Shown here piece by piece: positions 47,892 to 57,618 of a stretch of 64,000 nt of DNA. Where the stretch lies: NCBI RefSeq assembly GCF_004217495.1, contig NZ_SHLC01000001.1, positions 310,001 through 374,000 of the forward strand, read 5' to 3'. The stretch is from Microterricola gilva. GTDB lineage: Bacteria; Actinomycetota; Actinomycetes; Actinomycetales; Microbacteriaceae. The notes below the pieces were generated by a model that had not been told where the DNA came from, made no database searches, and saw nothing but the letters and a program-made list of their open reading frames with translations. Each line of letters begins with the position of its first letter. The first letter of the stretch is position 1. The position numbers were made by a program, and so were the translations under genes.

Positions 47892-48953
47892 CTAGCCGCG
47901 GGGCTTGAGCCGCACGGTCGGCAGTGCGGGCGCCGGTAGTGCGGAGCCGGGGTAGTCGGCGACGATTCCGAAACGACCGGATGCCGTGGCGTCCCCGGTC
48001 TCGTTGATCACGTCGTGCTGCCAGTCCCGGCGGTACTCGACGATGTCGTCGTGGCTGCGTCCGATGAAGTTCCACCACATCACGATCTCCTCGGTGAACG
48101 GCTCGCCGCCGAGCAGCAGCACGCGCACCGGCCGCTCGCCGGCCCGCAGCGTGACGCTGTGACGGCCGGGCGCGAGGTAGCCGAGCTCGGAGCGTTCCAG
48201 CGTGGTCGAGGCCGCGGCCTCGGTGTCGTGGTCCTCGTCGTGCACCGTGACGGGGCCGGCGTCGACGAGCATGCCGTGCTCGAAGGCGGGGTCGAGCGGC
48301 AGGGTCACGCCGCCGTGCGCAGGCAGATCGAGTTGGGCGCCGAGCAGCCGGCTGAAGACGGTCGGGCCGGCAGGGGCTGACGCGCCGAGGCCGGTTGCCG
48401 GCTGCGCCTCGTCCGCGATGGCGCCGATGAACACGCGCAACTCGGCGGCACCGCGACGCAGTACGCGGGCGTCGTGACGCTCGAAGAACGGCTGGGTGGC
48501 GCGTGCGGCATCCGGAAGCACGATCCACAGCTGCACGCCGTGCAGGGTGGTCGTGGCCGGCGTGGAGACCTCGGAGTGCGAGATGCCGCTGCCCGCGGTC
48601 ATCAGGTTGAGCTCGCCCGGGCGCACCATGGCGTGGCTGCCGACGCTGTCGCGGTGCTCGATCTCGCCCTCGAACAGCCAGCTCGCCGTCTGCAGGCCGG
48701 TGTGCGGGTGCGGCGGGACGACCATGCCGCCGGTGGCGGCGACGTCATCCGGGCCGTAGTGGTCGGCGAAGCACCAGGCCCCGATGGTGGTGCGTCCGCG
48801 CTGCGGAAGCGTGCGCCGCACCGGCATGGCCCGCGGCCCGCCGAGCGGCACGTCGCGCGGCTGGAGCACCTCGACGGGGGCCGGGCGGGCGGATGCCGCC
48901 GCCTCGATGTACTCGCAGATGAGCTCGGCCGGCTCCCGCTCAAGATTGCTCAT
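47892..48953 (-). CDS. Pirin family protein
   Basis: 353 residues, a bicupin. The metal-binding His cluster is in VVPPHPHTGLQTASWLFEGEIEHRDSVG, followed by ELNLMTAGSGISHSE, and the C-terminal cupin contains EEIVMWWNFIGRS. Bacterial pirins include quercetinase-like enzymes and regulators of central metabolism; the substrate is unknown. It is divergent from the first lipoprotein gene across 42 bases. Confidence 0.9.
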   Translation of the reverse strand: MSNLEREPAELICEYIEAAASARPAPVEVLQPRDVPLGGPRAMPVRRTLPQRGRTTIGAWCFADHYGPDDVAATGGMVVPPHPHTGLQTASWLFEGEIEHRDSVGSHAMVRPGELNLMTAGSGISHSEVSTPATTTLHGVQLWIVLPDAARATQPFFERHDARVLRRGAAELRVFIGAIADEAQPATGLGASAPAGPTVFSRLLGAQLDLPAHGGVTLPLDPAFEHGMLVDAGPVTVHDEDHDTEAAASTTLERSELGYLAPGRHSVTLRAGERPVRVLLLGGEPFTEEIVMWWNFIGRSHDDIVEYRRDWQHDVINETGDATASGRFGIVADYPGSALPAPALPTVRLKPRG

Positions 48954-48995
48954 ATCCCCAGCCTATGCCCGCGTGCGGGGCGCTAGTCTGGCGGC

Positions 48996-49451
48996 ATGAC
49001 ACCGAGTCTCCGCTCTCTCCGCCCCGCCGCGGCCGTGCTGTTGGCGGCATCCGTTGCTCTCACGATCAGCGCCTGCGCGAGTTCGGAGGGCGGCGTCGGA
49101 GGCGCCGGTTCCACCATCAGCGCGGAGGAGGACTACGCCGGGCTGCCGGAGGGCATGGTCGGCCTGCCGCAGAATCCGAGCGGCGAGCCGCAGCTGTACT
49201 GGCTGCAGGATGCGAGCCAGATCGGCATCACGCTGTGGGGGAGTTCGAGCTGCCCGCCGATCGTCGAATCGCTGACGCAGACTTCGGACAACGCCTTCGA
49301 GGCGACACTGCAGGAGATCCCGGCGAAGCCGTGCACGCGCGACCTCGTGCCGCACACGACCGTCTTCGCGACGCCGAAGAGCACGACGCCGAGCTCCGAT
49401 GTCACGATCGTGCTCGACGGCACCAGCCTCACCCTCCCCGCCGAGCGCTAA
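48996..49451 (+). CDS. Lipoprotein of unknown function (copy 1)
   Basis: 151 residues with a lipoprotein signal peptide ending LTISAC. The mature part has ITLWGSSSCPPIVESL and ALQEIPAKPCTRDLVPHTTVFATP-type segments that match the protein at 49578-50039 position by position. Two conserved cysteines could form a disulfide. It is a cell-surface lipoprotein of unknown role. Confidence 0.82.
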   Translation: MTPSLRSLRPAAAVLLAASVALTISACASSEGGVGGAGSTISAEEDYAGLPEGMVGLPQNPSGEPQLYWLQDASQIGITLWGSSSCPPIVESLTQTSDNAFEATLQEIPAKPCTRDLVPHTTVFATPKSTTPSSDVTIVLDGTSLTLPAER

Positions 49452-49577
49452 CCCCGGATCCCTCCACGAGGGCTCCGGTTTCTGCCGGTGCGGGCATTCT
49501 CGGGGCCCGAATGTACGGGCTCGGCGCGCCCAAATCGATGCTGGGGTGCGCCGGGCCTCTGGCGCTAGAGTGGCGGC

Positions 49578-50039
49578 ATGGCTACTACAGTGCGCAACCG
49601 TTTCGTTCTCGCAACCGTGGTTGCGGCATCCGTTCTGGTGCTGGCGGGCTGCGCGCCCGTCCCCAACACGCCGACAGGCGACTTCCCCGGTTTCCCGGAG
49701 GGCGTCGATGTCGAGAGCGATTCGCCGACGGGTGAGCCGGTGGCCGCCTGGCTGGGCATCGGGAACAAGATCGCCATCACCATCTTCGGCAGCTCGACCT
49801 GCCCCTACGTTGGCAGCGCCATCAACGTTGAGAAGCAGGCGGGCGAGGGCAACGCGGTGAGCATCGAGGTTCCGCCGCTGCCCGACCAGCCGTGCACCAT
49901 GGATCTGGTGCCCCACACGACCGAGTTCTGGACTCCGCAGGATGTCACCACGACGGAGCCGCTCGAGATCACGGTGATGGAGCAGACCATCGTGCTGCCG
50001 ATCAAGTCGGCCACGCCGGCCGAAGGCTCCGACCACTAG
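49578..50039 (+). CDS. Lipoprotein of unknown function (copy 2, paralogue)
   Basis: 153 residues with lipobox VLAGC. ITIFGSSTCPYVGSA, PDQPCTMDLVPHTTEFWTPQ and the final EITVMEQTIVLP mirror the upstream paralogue, so the pair arose by tandem duplication. It has its own leader (127 bases) and is followed by a strong terminator. Confidence 0.83.
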   Translation: MATTVRNRFVLATVVAASVLVLAGCAPVPNTPTGDFPGFPEGVDVESDSPTGEPVAAWLGIGNKIAITIFGSSTCPYVGSAINVEKQAGEGNAVSIEVPPLPDQPCTMDLVPHTTEFWTPQDVTTTEPLEITVMEQTIVLPIKSATPAEGSDH

Positions 50040-50062
50040 CCACCGCCGCTCGCGCGTTTCTC

Positions 50063-50130
50063 AGGACTTCGCGCGGTTGCACGGACTGAATCTGCGATTC
50101 GATCCTTGCAACCGCGCGAAGTCCTTTTTT
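50063..50130 (+). terminator. Perfect 18-base stem terminator after the lipoprotein pair
   Basis: AGGACTTCGCGCGGTTGC (50063-50080) is exactly complementary to 50108-50125 and is followed by a T6 run (50125-50130). The loop is 27 bases. It also faces the end of the convergent XRE gene. Confidence 0.88.
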
Positions 50131-50174
50131 GCCGTCGGGACCTGTGGGCGCGACGGTGTGCGTAACTGCGGTGC

Positions 50175-50408
50175 TCAGCCGCGCGGGGCGCGCACCAGCA
50201 GCTCGCCCACCTCGCAGTCGAGCGCGTCGCAGATCGCGCGCAGCGTCGAGAAGCGGATGGCGCGGGCGCGGTCGTTCTTCAGCACGCTGAGGTTCACGAT
50301 GCTCACGCCCACCAGCTCGCTCAGCCGGGTCAGGGTCATGCCGCGCTCGGCGAGCAGCTCGTCGAGCCGGCAGCGGATGCCGTCGTCATCGGTCTCGGCT
50401 GGGGGCAT
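50175..50408 (-). CDS. XRE family helix-turn-helix regulator
   Basis: 77 residues from the ATG at 50408, overlapping the upstream stop by one base. CRLDELLAERGMTLTRLSELVGVSIVNLSVLKNDRARAIRFSTLRAICDALDCEVGELL is a Cro/C1-type helix-turn-helix of the short YozG class that pairs with DUF2975 membrane proteins. It probably represses its own operon by binding the palindromes at 51044-51067. Confidence 0.9.
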   Translation of the reverse strand: MPPAETDDDGIRCRLDELLAERGMTLTRLSELVGVSIVNLSVLKNDRARAIRFSTLRAICDALDCEVGELLVRAPRG

Positions 50409-51025
50409 CAGACGAGCCCATCGGTATCGCGCTGCAGGCGTTCCCCGATCGCGAACACCGTGCTCATCAGCGCCGCAATGAACGCCAGGAGTAGAAGGCT
50501 GAACGGTTCGACGGAGATGATCACGTTGTCGAACGTGCGCTCGCTCAGCACCGCGAAGGCGCCGTTGGCGGCCATGTTGCCGAGGAACGGCACGGCGGCG
50601 TAGCCGATCAGCCCCACGATTCCCGCCGTGCTGACGAGCACGGTGTTCGTGCGACTGAACACGATGCTGCGCGTCACGTTCCGCCCGAGCCAGATGAGCG
50701 CGACCACGACGGTGAGCACGGTGACGACAACCACCACCTGCTGAAAGACGATCGCCCAGAGCGCAGCGACCGGCAGTTCGGGCACGGTGAGCATGGCTTG
50801 CTCCAGCTCGACGTCGATGGGGGCGCCGTCGACGCCGATCGGCGCGGACCCGACGGTGCCGGCGAACTGCCCGAGCACGCGGACGTCCGTGTTCGGCAGC
50901 ACCTCCATGATCCGTTGGGACGCGGCGATGCTCGTCCACACGGCGATCGCGGCGCCGACCGCCATGAAGACCCAGAGTCCGACGGCGTCTGACCGCTTGA
51001 TGGTGTAGCTGGGCGCGGTGCGCAT
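50408..51025 (-). CDS. DUF2975 membrane protein
   Basis: 205 residues with four membrane helices (about 14-35, 83-108, 125-147 and 165-190). The layout and the coupled XRE gene match DUF2975, a family of unknown function usually cotranscribed with its small regulator. AAGGAG precedes the start on the minus strand. Confidence 0.85.
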   Translation of the reverse strand: MRTAPSYTIKRSDAVGLWVFMAVGAAIAVWTSIAASQRIMEVLPNTDVRVLGQFAGTVGSAPIGVDGAPIDVELEQAMLTVPELPVAALWAIVFQQVVVVVTVLTVVVALIWLGRNVTRSIVFSRTNTVLVSTAGIVGLIGYAAVPFLGNMAANGAFAVLSERTFDNVIISVEPFSLLLLAFIAALMSTVFAIGERLQRDTDGLV

Positions 51026-51043
51026 GGTGTGGCTCCTTCACGT

Positions 51044-51067
51044 TTATCGATAACAACGATTATCGTT
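51044..51067 (-). promoter_or_regulatory. Tandem palindromes, likely operator of the DUF2975/XRE operon
   Basis: TTATCGATAA (51044-51053) is a perfect palindrome. AACGATTATCGTT (51055-51067) is a second, odd-length palindrome sharing the ATCG/CGAT half-site. They lie 19-42 bases upstream of the DUF2975 start, are AT-rich in a GC-rich setting and probably bind the XRE dimer over the promoter. Confidence 0.72.
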
Positions 51068-51246
51068 AAGGTAGGGGCGGATGCCGCGGTTGTCAACTGT
51101 GCGGCGGCTGTGGGTTGCGCCGGGCGCCCGCGGCATCCCGTGTCACATCGTCATGCTCTGGGCGAACACCGGCACGCGCGGACCCTGCGCTGGTTACTCT
51201 CTATGTATCGGCGCCGCATACCTGCGTGGCGTCGCGAGGAGTGATG

Positions 51247-53769
51247 ATGTTCGAGAGATTTACCGACCGTGCCCGCCGCGTCGTTGTCTTGGCCCAGGAA
51301 GAGGCCAAGATGCTCAACCACAACTACATCGGAACCGAGCACATTCTGCTCGGTCTGATCCACGAGGGTGAGGGTGTCGCGGCCAAGGCGCTCGAGTCGC
51401 TCGGCATTTCGCTCGACGCCGTGCGCGAGCAGGTGCAGGACATCATCGGTCAGGGTCAGCAGCAGCCGACCGGCCACATTCCCTTCACGCCGCGCGCGAA
51501 GAAGGTGCTCGAGCTGTCGCTGCGCGAGGCGCTGCAGCTCGGCCACAACTACATCGGAACCGAGCACATCCTGCTCGGTCTCATCCGCGAGGGTGAAGGC
51601 GTCGCCGCGCAGGTTCTCGTCAAGCTCGGCGCCGACCTCAACCGCGTGCGCCAGCAGGTCATCCAGCTCCTCTCCGGCTACCAGGGCAAGGAGCAGGTCG
51701 CCGTCGGCGCCAACGAGCAGACGCAGGCCCAGGGCGGCTCGCAGATCCTCGACCAGTTCGGCCGCAACCTCACGCAGGCTGCCCGCGACGGCAAGCTCGA
51801 CCCCGTGATCGGGCGCGAGAAGGAGATCGAGCGCGTGATGCAGATCCTCTCGCGTCGCTCCAAGAACAACCCCGTGCTGATCGGTGAGCCCGGCGTCGGC
51901 AAGACCGCCGTCGTCGAGGGCCTCGCCCAGGCCATCGTCAAGGGCGACGTGCCCGAGACGCTCAAGGACAAGCAGCTCTACTCCCTCGACCTCGGTTCGC
52001 TCATCGCCGGAAGCCGCTACCGCGGTGACTTCGAGGAGCGCCTGAAGAAGGTCACCAAGGAGATCCGCACCCGCGGCGACATCATCATCTTCATCGACGA
52101 GATCCACACCCTCGTCGGTGCCGGTGCCGCAGAGGGCGCCATCGACGCGGCTTCGATCCTGAAGCCGCTGCTTGCCCGTGGCGAGCTGCAGACCATCGGT
52201 GCGACCACGCTCGACGAGTACCGCAAGCACTTCGAGAAGGATGCCGCGCTCGAGCGTCGCTTCCAGTCGATCCAGGTCGCAGAGCCGAGCCTGCCGCACA
52301 CGATCAACATCCTCAAGGGTCTCCGCGACCGCTACGAGGCGCACCACAAGGTGTCCATCACCGACGGCGCGATCGTCGCGGCTGCGAACCTCGCCGACCG
52401 CTACATCGCCGACCGCTTCCTGCCGGACAAGGCCATCGACCTGATCGACGAGGCCGGCGCGCGCCTCCGCCTCTCGATCCTCTCGAGCCCGCCCGAGCTG
52501 CGTGAGTTCGACGAGAAGATCGCCGTCGTCCGTGGCAACAAGGAAGCCGCCATCGAGGACCAGGACTTCGAGAAGGCCGCCAGCCTGCGCGACGAGGAGA
52601 AGAACCTCCTCGGCGAGCGTTTGCGCCTCGAGAAGCAGTGGAAGTCCGGCGACGTCAAGACGACCGCCGTCGTGGATGAGGGACTCATCGCCGAGGTGCT
52701 CGCTCAGGCCACCGGCATCCCCGTGTTCAAGCTCACCGAGGAGGAGTCCTCGCGTCTCGTCTTCATGGAGAAGGCACTGCACGAGCGCGTCATCGGCCAG
52801 GAGGAGGCCATCTCGGCACTCTCCAAGACGATCCGCCGCACCCGCGCAGGCCTCAAGGACCCGAAGCGTCCGTCCGGCTCGTTCATCTTCGCCGGCCCGA
52901 CCGGTGTCGGAAAGACGGAGCTGGCCAAGGCGCTGGCCGAGTTCCTGTTCGACGACGAAGACGCCATCATCTCGCTCGACATGAGCGAGTACGGCGAGAA
53001 GCACACGGTCTCGCGCCTGTTCGGTGCCCCTCCCGGATTCGTCGGTTTCGAAGAGGGCGGCCAGCTCACCGAGAAGGTGCGCCGCAAGCCGTTCTCCGTC
53101 GTGCTCTTCGACGAGATCGAGAAGGCACACCCCGACATCTTCAACTCGCTGCTGCAGGTGCTTGAAGAAGGCCGCCTGACCGATGGTCAGGGCCGCGTCG
53201 TCGACTTCAAGAACACCGTCATCATCATGACCACGAACCTCGGTTCGAAGGGCATCTCCGGCGGGCCGGTCGGCTTCCAGCTGGAGGGTGACAGCGCGGT
53301 CGGCTACGACATCATGAAGGGCAAGGTCGTCGAAGAGCTGAAGAAGCACTTCAAGCCCGAGTTCCTCAACCGTGTCGACGAGACGATCGTGTTCCCGCAG
53401 CTGAGCAAGCCCGAGCTGCTGCAGATCGTCGACCTCTTCATCAAGCGCCTCTCCGAGCGGATGCTCGACCGTGACATGACGGTGGAGCTCACGCTCGCCG
53501 CCAAGGAGCGCCTCATCGAGGTCGGCTTCGACCCCGCTCTCGGTGCGCGCCCGCTGCGTCGCGCCGTGCAGCACGAGGTCGAGGACCTGCTCTCCGAGAA
53601 GATCCTGCACGGTGAGCTCAACGCGGGCGACCACGTGCACGTGGACTTCGTCGACGGCAAGTTCGTCTTCACCACGACGCAGCGTTCGGTCTCCGCGACC
53701 TCGAACGTGAACGCCGGAGCCGCCCTCGGCACCGGTCCGGTCACGCCCGGCATCGCGATCGCCGGCTAG
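51247..53769 (+). CDS. clpC: ClpC-type AAA+ chaperone subunit of Clp protease
   Basis: 840 residues from [16 protein letters not shown] at 51236-51241 favours the ATG at 51247 over the adjacent ATG. Two N-terminal Clp repeats each contain [16 protein letters not shown]-like sequence. Two AAA+ domains have Walker A GEPGVGKT from residue 213 and GPTGVGKT from 550. A UVR-like middle coiled coil (about 420-470) marks ClpC rather than ClpB. It unfolds proteins for ClpP and is essential in many actinobacteria. Confidence 0.97.
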   Translation: MFERFTDRARRVVVLAQEEAKMLNHNYIGTEHILLGLIHEGEGVAAKALESLGISLDAVREQVQDIIGQGQQQPTGHIPFTPRAKKVLELSLREALQLGHNYIGTEHILLGLIREGEGVAAQVLVKLGADLNRVRQQVIQLLSGYQGKEQVAVGANEQTQAQGGSQILDQFGRNLTQAARDGKLDPVIGREKEIERVMQILSRRSKNNPVLIGEPGVGKTAVVEGLAQAIVKGDVPETLKDKQLYSLDLGSLIAGSRYRGDFEERLKKVTKEIRTRGDIIIFIDEIHTLVGAGAAEGAIDAASILKPLLARGELQTIGATTLDEYRKHFEKDAALERRFQSIQVAEPSLPHTINILKGLRDRYEAHHKVSITDGAIVAAANLADRYIADRFLPDKAIDLIDEAGARLRLSILSSPPELREFDEKIAVVRGNKEAAIEDQDFEKAASLRDEEKNLLGERLRLEKQWKSGDVKTTAVVDEGLIAEVLAQATGIPVFKLTEEESSRLVFMEKALHERVIGQEEAISALSKTIRRTRAGLKDPKRPSGSFIFAGPTGVGKTELAKALAEFLFDDEDAIISLDMSEYGEKHTVSRLFGAPPGFVGFEEGGQLTEKVRRKPFSVVLFDEIEKAHPDIFNSLLQVLEEGRLTDGQGRVVDFKNTVIIMTTNLGSKGISGGPVGFQLEGDSAVGYDIMKGKVVEELKKHFKPEFLNRVDETIVFPQLSKPELLQIVDLFIKRLSERMLDRDMTVELTLAAKERLIEVGFDPALGARPLRRAVQHEVEDLLSEKILHGELNAGDHVHVDFVDGKFVFTTTQRSVSATSNVNAGAALGTGPVTPGIAIAG

Positions 53770-53785
53770 GCGCAGCGCACACCGC

Positions 53786-53819
53786 GAAGGCCCCGACAGC
53801 TTCGGCCGTCGGGGCCTTC
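53786..53819 (+). terminator. clpC terminator
   Basis: GAAGGCCCCGAC (53786-53797) pairs with GTCGGGGCCTTC (53808-53819) over a 10-base loop, 17 bases after the clpC stop. A short T/C tail follows. Confidence 0.85.
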
Positions 53820-53945
53820 TGCGTGCCATGGCGCCACGCGCCGGACCACGCGCCGCCGGACCACGCGCATCGCGTCGTGTCGCGGTGCGCGGCATCCGGA
53901 ATCTTCGGCAGTACGCTGGATTCACGCAGACAGAAGGGTGCCAGG

Positions 53946-54452
53946 GTGGCTCAGCAGTACACGGTGCGTCGCGCACGCACGAGCGACGTCCCCGCCATCC
54001 AGCGCCTGATCGAACCGCTCGTGCAGGAGCGCATCCTGCTCGGCAAGGACCTCGTGGTCTTCTACGAGGCGGTGCAGGAGTTCCGGGTCGCGGAGAGCGA
54101 CACCGGTGAGATCATCGGATGCGGCGCGCTGCACGTGATGTGGCAGGACCTCGCCGAGGTGCGCACCCTCGCCGTGTCGCGGGCCTGGCGCGGAACCGGC
54201 GTCGGCCACGCCCTGCTCGACCGACTGCTCGAGGACGCCCGTGAGCTCGGCCTCTCGCGCGTCTTCTGCCTCACCTTCGAGGTACCGTTCTTCGTGCGCC
54301 ACGGCTTCGCCGACATGGGCACCGAGACCGTGGCCCCCGAGGTGTACGCCGAGCTCGTGCGCTCGCCAGACGAGGGTGTCGCCGAGTTCCTCGACCTGGC
54401 CAGGGTCAAGCCGAACACCCTCGGCAACACCCGCATGCTCAAGCGGCTCTGA
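53946..54452 (+). CDS. GNAT amino-acid N-acetyltransferase (ArgA-like)
   Basis: 168 residues from a GTG at 53946 behind AGAAGGGTG. The acetyl-CoA-binding signature is LAEVRTLAVSRAWRGTGVGHALL. IQRLIEPLVQERILLGKDLVVFYEAVQEFRV and FEVPFFVRHGFADMG match the single-domain N-acetylglutamate synthases of actinobacteria, which start arginine synthesis. Substrate assignment is by family only. Confidence 0.86.
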   Translation: MAQQYTVRRARTSDVPAIQRLIEPLVQERILLGKDLVVFYEAVQEFRVAESDTGEIIGCGALHVMWQDLAEVRTLAVSRAWRGTGVGHALLDRLLEDARELGLSRVFCLTFEVPFFVRHGFADMGTETVAPEVYAELVRSPDEGVAEFLDLARVKPNTLGNTRMLKRL

Positions 54453-54533
54453 CGCGCCCGGCCGACCCTGCGAAAGCGCTGAATCACCGGGTAAATGCCG
54501 GGCAAAGCGCAGACGGCGCTCTAGCCTGATGGC

Positions 54534-55166
54534 ATGTCGACGATCAAGAATCCCGTCGGCCCCCAGCCCAGCAAGGTCTACTGGCGCCGGAGGCTCGTAG
54601 TCCTGCTCGGTCTGCTCGCCGTCATCGTTGTCGTCGTGCTGATCATCGTGCGACCCGGTGGCAACGCCGAGGCGCAGAAGCCCGATTCCACCGGCTCGTC
54701 CAGCCAGACGCCGGATGCCGGCAGCAGCACGCCCCCGACGACGCCCGCCTCCGCCGATGCGGTCTGCGCGCCAGCGGTGGTCACGGTCGAGGCCGTCACC
54801 GACGCCGGTGACTACGCAGCCGACCAGCAGCCGGAGCTCTCGCTCGTCGTGACGAACACCGGGGCGACGGCGTGCACCCTCAACGTCGGAACGGCCGCCC
54901 AGGTCTTCACCGTGAAGAGCGGCGAGGACGTCTACTGGACCTCGACCGACTGCCAGACCGAGTCCAGCGATGTGCCGTTCCAACTGCAGCCGGGCGAGCC
55001 CGTGAAGTCCTCCGCGCCGATCGTCTGGGACCGCACCCGTTCGGCGCCGGACACCTGTGATTCCGCCGAGCGCGACTCCGCTCCGGCCGGGGGAGCCTCG
55101 TACCACCTGTCGGTGAGTGTCGACGGCGTGGAATCGGCGAGCTCGAAGCAGTTCATCCTCAACTAG
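54534..55166 (+). CDS. Hypothetical membrane-anchored extracellular protein
   Basis: 210 residues. A basic cytoplasmic start, a membrane helix (about 21-43, LVVLLGLLAVIVVVVLIIV) and a Thr/Pro/Ser linker lead to an Ig-like or DUF4232-like beta domain. The domain has LSLVVTNTGATACTLNVGT, a WTSTDC site and paired cysteines. Role is unknown. Such proteins are common in Microbacteriaceae. Confidence 0.75.
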   Translation: MSTIKNPVGPQPSKVYWRRRLVVLLGLLAVIVVVVLIIVRPGGNAEAQKPDSTGSSSQTPDAGSSTPPTTPASADAVCAPAVVTVEAVTDAGDYAADQQPELSLVVTNTGATACTLNVGTAAQVFTVKSGEDVYWTSTDCQTESSDVPFQLQPGEPVKSSAPIVWDRTRSAPDTCDSAERDSAPAGGASYHLSVSVDGVESASSKQFILN

Positions 55167-55209
55167 GCGCTCCCCGCCGCGTCCGCCGGTGCGTGCGGGC
55201 CACGCGCGA

Positions 55210-55265
55210 TGCGCGCCAGAAACCGCGCTTTGCCGTAGTAGTTTCTGGCGCATAACGCGGTTTCT
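55210..55265. repeat. Intergenic inverted repeats (CCAGAAACCGCG / GTAGTTTCTGGCGC)
   Basis: GCCAGAAACCGCG, then TAGTAGTTTCTGGCGC, then CGCGGTTTCTGGC occur within 56 bases. The first and third are complementary. The same words flank the palindrome after panC (43020-43075), so this is a dispersed intergenic element. Confidence 0.6.
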
Positions 55266-55350
55266 GGCACGCAGCCCGGTCGTGAGCGCTCCGCGCACGC
55301 CGCGAGCGAACGGCCGGGGGCCGGGCGTGCGGCTTGGCTAGGCTGGAGTC

Positions 55351-55812
55351 ATGGCATCCGGAGCTCAGAAGAAGACGAAGCGCGTGGGCGGGCACCCGGC
55401 GAGCAAGGCGGCCAAGGCCGCGAAGAAGGGCCCGGGCGCCGAGGAGTTCCGCTCGCAGGCCCTCGCCGAGGCGCTCGAACGCCAGGACATGGCCGCCGTC
55501 GCCCTCGCGCTGCGCAACGGCAACACGGTCGTACCGCTGATGAAGGCCGGCGACCGGGATCGGCCGCTCGAATCGGGTGAGGTCTGGACGTACCGCGACC
55601 CGAACACGGGCGAGATCGCGCTGCTGCTCTTCAGTGACGCGCGCCACAAGCCGGAGAACCTGCCGCCCGCCGTCGGTCTGCAAGGCCCGGAGTGGCTGAA
55701 GACGTTCCTCCGTCGCTACAGCGAGCAGATCACGACCGTGTTCCTCGACATCGCGGGCCCGCACCCGATGCAGGCATCGCCGAACGAACTACTGGCCGCG
55801 CTCGAGCTCTAG
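55351..55812 (+). CDS. Hypothetical protein, SseB N-terminal-like
   Basis: 153 residues. A Lys/Ala-rich start is followed by a small alpha/beta domain (ALEALERQDMAAVALALRNGNTVVPLM; IALLLFSDARHKPENLPP; VFLDIAGPHPMQASPNELLAAL). The spacing resembles the SseB N-terminal domain found in many actinobacterial proteins. Function is unknown and there are no membrane segments. Its end is convergent with radA. Confidence 0.72.
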   Translation: MASGAQKKTKRVGGHPASKAAKAAKKGPGAEEFRSQALAEALERQDMAAVALALRNGNTVVPLMKAGDRDRPLESGEVWTYRDPNTGEIALLLFSDARHKPENLPPAVGLQGPEWLKTFLRRYSEQITTVFLDIAGPHPMQASPNELLAALEL

Positions 55813-55932
55813 CGTCGCGCGGCATCCGTCCCCGGCCACGGCCGGCAGACGCCCGCGTCGGCAGGCGAGCACGGCCGGCAGGCGCCCGCGGCGGCAGGCG
55901 ACCTGCGGATGCCGCAGCGACCCGTCGCTGGC

Positions 55933-57330
55933 TCAGAACGCGCCGTCGAGCTCCCGCTCGCGGTTCTCGGCGCGCTGCTGGCGCTGCTCGGCCGGTGTGC
56001 TGGGCCCGGCGAGCCGGAGCCGTTCGAGCGCGGCCGTGACACTGCCGAGCTCGGCATCCAGGATCTTGTTGAAACCGAGCCGCCTGGCCTCCGCCCCGCG
56101 GAGTTTACCGGCCGTGACCGGGCGCACCTCTCCGGCCAAGCTGATCTCGCCGTAGGCGGCCATGTCGTGGGGAACCGGGCGGTCGTGCATCGCGGAGGCG
56201 ATGGCGACGGCGATGGCGAGGTCGGCGGCCGGTTCGCTCAGCCGCACACCGCCGACGGTGGAGATGTAGACGTCGAGCTGGCCGACGCCGGCGAGCTTGG
56301 CCCGGCGTTCGAGCACGGCGAGGATCATCGCCACCCGTGACGGGTCGACGCCGTTGACCACCCGCCGGGGCTGCGGCCCCGTGGACTTGACGAGCAGCGC
56401 CTGCACCTCGACGGGGAGTGCGCGCCGCCCCTCGAGGGCGACGGTCACGCAGGTGCCGCTGACGCCCGTCGCGCCGCGGCTGAGGAAGAGCCCGCTCGGG
56501 TCAGGCACCTCGGCGATGCCGTCGCCCGTCATCTCGAAGCAGCCGACCTCGTCGGTCGGGCCGAAGCGGTTCTTCAGCGCGCGCACGAAACGCAGCGCGG
56601 TCTGCCGGTCGCCTTCGAACTGGCACACGACGTCGACGAGGTGTTCGAGCAGTCGCGGCCCGGCGATCGAGCCGTCCTTGGTCACGTGACCGACCAGGAG
56701 AACGGGGAGGTGGCGGTCCTTGGCGACTCGGATGAGCGTCGACGCGACCTCGCGCACCTGGCTGGGCTGGCCGGCGAGCCCGTCTGAGAGGGAACTGGCG
56801 ACAGTCTGCACCGAGTCGACGATGAGCAGCTGGGGTTCGACGGCGTCGATCTGGCCGAGGATCGTCGCGAGATCGGTTTCGGCGGCGAGGTAGAGGGTCG
56901 GCACCAGCGCGTTCGTGCGTTCGGCGCGCAGGCGCACCTGCTGCACCGACTCCTCGGCGCTGACGTAGAGCACCCTCTGGCCGGTCGCCGCGGCGCGAGC
57001 CGCCACCTCGAGCAGCAGCGTCGACTTGCCGACGCCGGGCTCGCCGCTGAGCAGGATCGCCGCACCCGGGACGATGCCGCCGCCGAGAACGCGATCGAAC
57101 TCGGCGATGCCGCTCGGCCAGTGCTGCACGGCCTCGGTCGTGACGGCCGTGATGGGCCGGGCGGAGCGGGCGTCGGAGATCTGCACCGGACGCAGCGCGC
57201 GTGCCGGGCCGGCCTGATCGGCGAGGTCCTGCACGGAGCCCCACTGCTGGCATTCACCGCACCGCCCGACCCAACGAATGCTGGTCCACCCGCACTCGAC
57301 GCAGCGGAAGGAACTCACGGATTTGGCCAT
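55933..57330 (-). CDS. radA: DNA repair protein RadA
   Basis: 465 residues. A C4 zinc finger (C10, C13, C24, C27) is followed by a RecA-like ATPase with Walker A GEPGVGKST at 96-104, the RadA-specific KNRFGPTDEVG motif and a C-terminal LonP-like domain (GGVRLSEPAADLAIAVAIASAM). It drives branch migration in recombination. A short charged tail follows. Its start is 151 bases from tRNA-Ser, on the opposite strand. Confidence 0.97.
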   Translation of the reverse strand: MAKSVSSFRCVECGWTSIRWVGRCGECQQWGSVQDLADQAGPARALRPVQISDARSARPITAVTTEAVQHWPSGIAEFDRVLGGGIVPGAAILLSGEPGVGKSTLLLEVAARAAATGQRVLYVSAEESVQQVRLRAERTNALVPTLYLAAETDLATILGQIDAVEPQLLIVDSVQTVASSLSDGLAGQPSQVREVASTLIRVAKDRHLPVLLVGHVTKDGSIAGPRLLEHLVDVVCQFEGDRQTALRFVRALKNRFGPTDEVGCFEMTGDGIAEVPDPSGLFLSRGATGVSGTCVTVALEGRRALPVEVQALLVKSTGPQPRRVVNGVDPSRVAMILAVLERRAKLAGVGQLDVYISTVGGVRLSEPAADLAIAVAIASAMHDRPVPHDMAAYGEISLAGEVRPVTAGKLRGAEARRLGFNKILDAELGSVTAALERLRLAGPSTPAEQRQQRAENRERELDGAF

Positions 57331-57481
57331 GATCCGAGGGTAGCCTGCCGCTCCGACAGGGCCGCCAGGCGGGCCGTCTGGCGGTGCGAGAGAGCGGATG
57401 CCGCAGGGCGCGACGCGCGCGGCATCCGCGGTTTGAGCTCTCGATTCGCGCTCGGCGCATCTCGCAACTAAACTAATCCGC

Positions 57482-57571
57482 GGTACCGTGTCCGAGCGGC
57501 CGAAGGTGCAACTCTCGAAAAGTTGTGTGGGTGAAAGTCCACCGTGGGTTCAAATCCCACCGGTACCGCCA
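57482..57571 (+). tRNA. tRNA-Ser (CGA)
   Basis: 90 bases including an encoded CCA (57569-57571). Acceptor GGTACCG pairs with CGGTACC, the anticodon loop is CTCGAAA (CGA) and a long variable arm (TGTGGGTGAAAGTCCACCG) is typical of tRNA-Ser. The discriminator is G. Confidence 0.96.
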
Positions 57572-57574
57572 CGA

Positions 57575-57618
57575 AAACCCCCTGATGTACTCGCAACAGC
57601 GAGAACGTCAGGGGGTTT
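57575..57618 (+). terminator. tRNA-Ser terminator with structured loop
   Basis: AAACCCCCTGA (57575-57585) pairs with TCAGGGGGTTT (57608-57618). The loop contains TCGCAACAGCGAGA, itself a small stem. It is closely related to the hairpin at 59183-59230. Confidence 0.85.

Noticed and set aside
51151-53976. 941-codon minus-strand frame opposite clpC
   Set aside because: Antisense shadow caused by strong third-position GC bias; low-complexity Asp/Leu/Gly/Arg translation.
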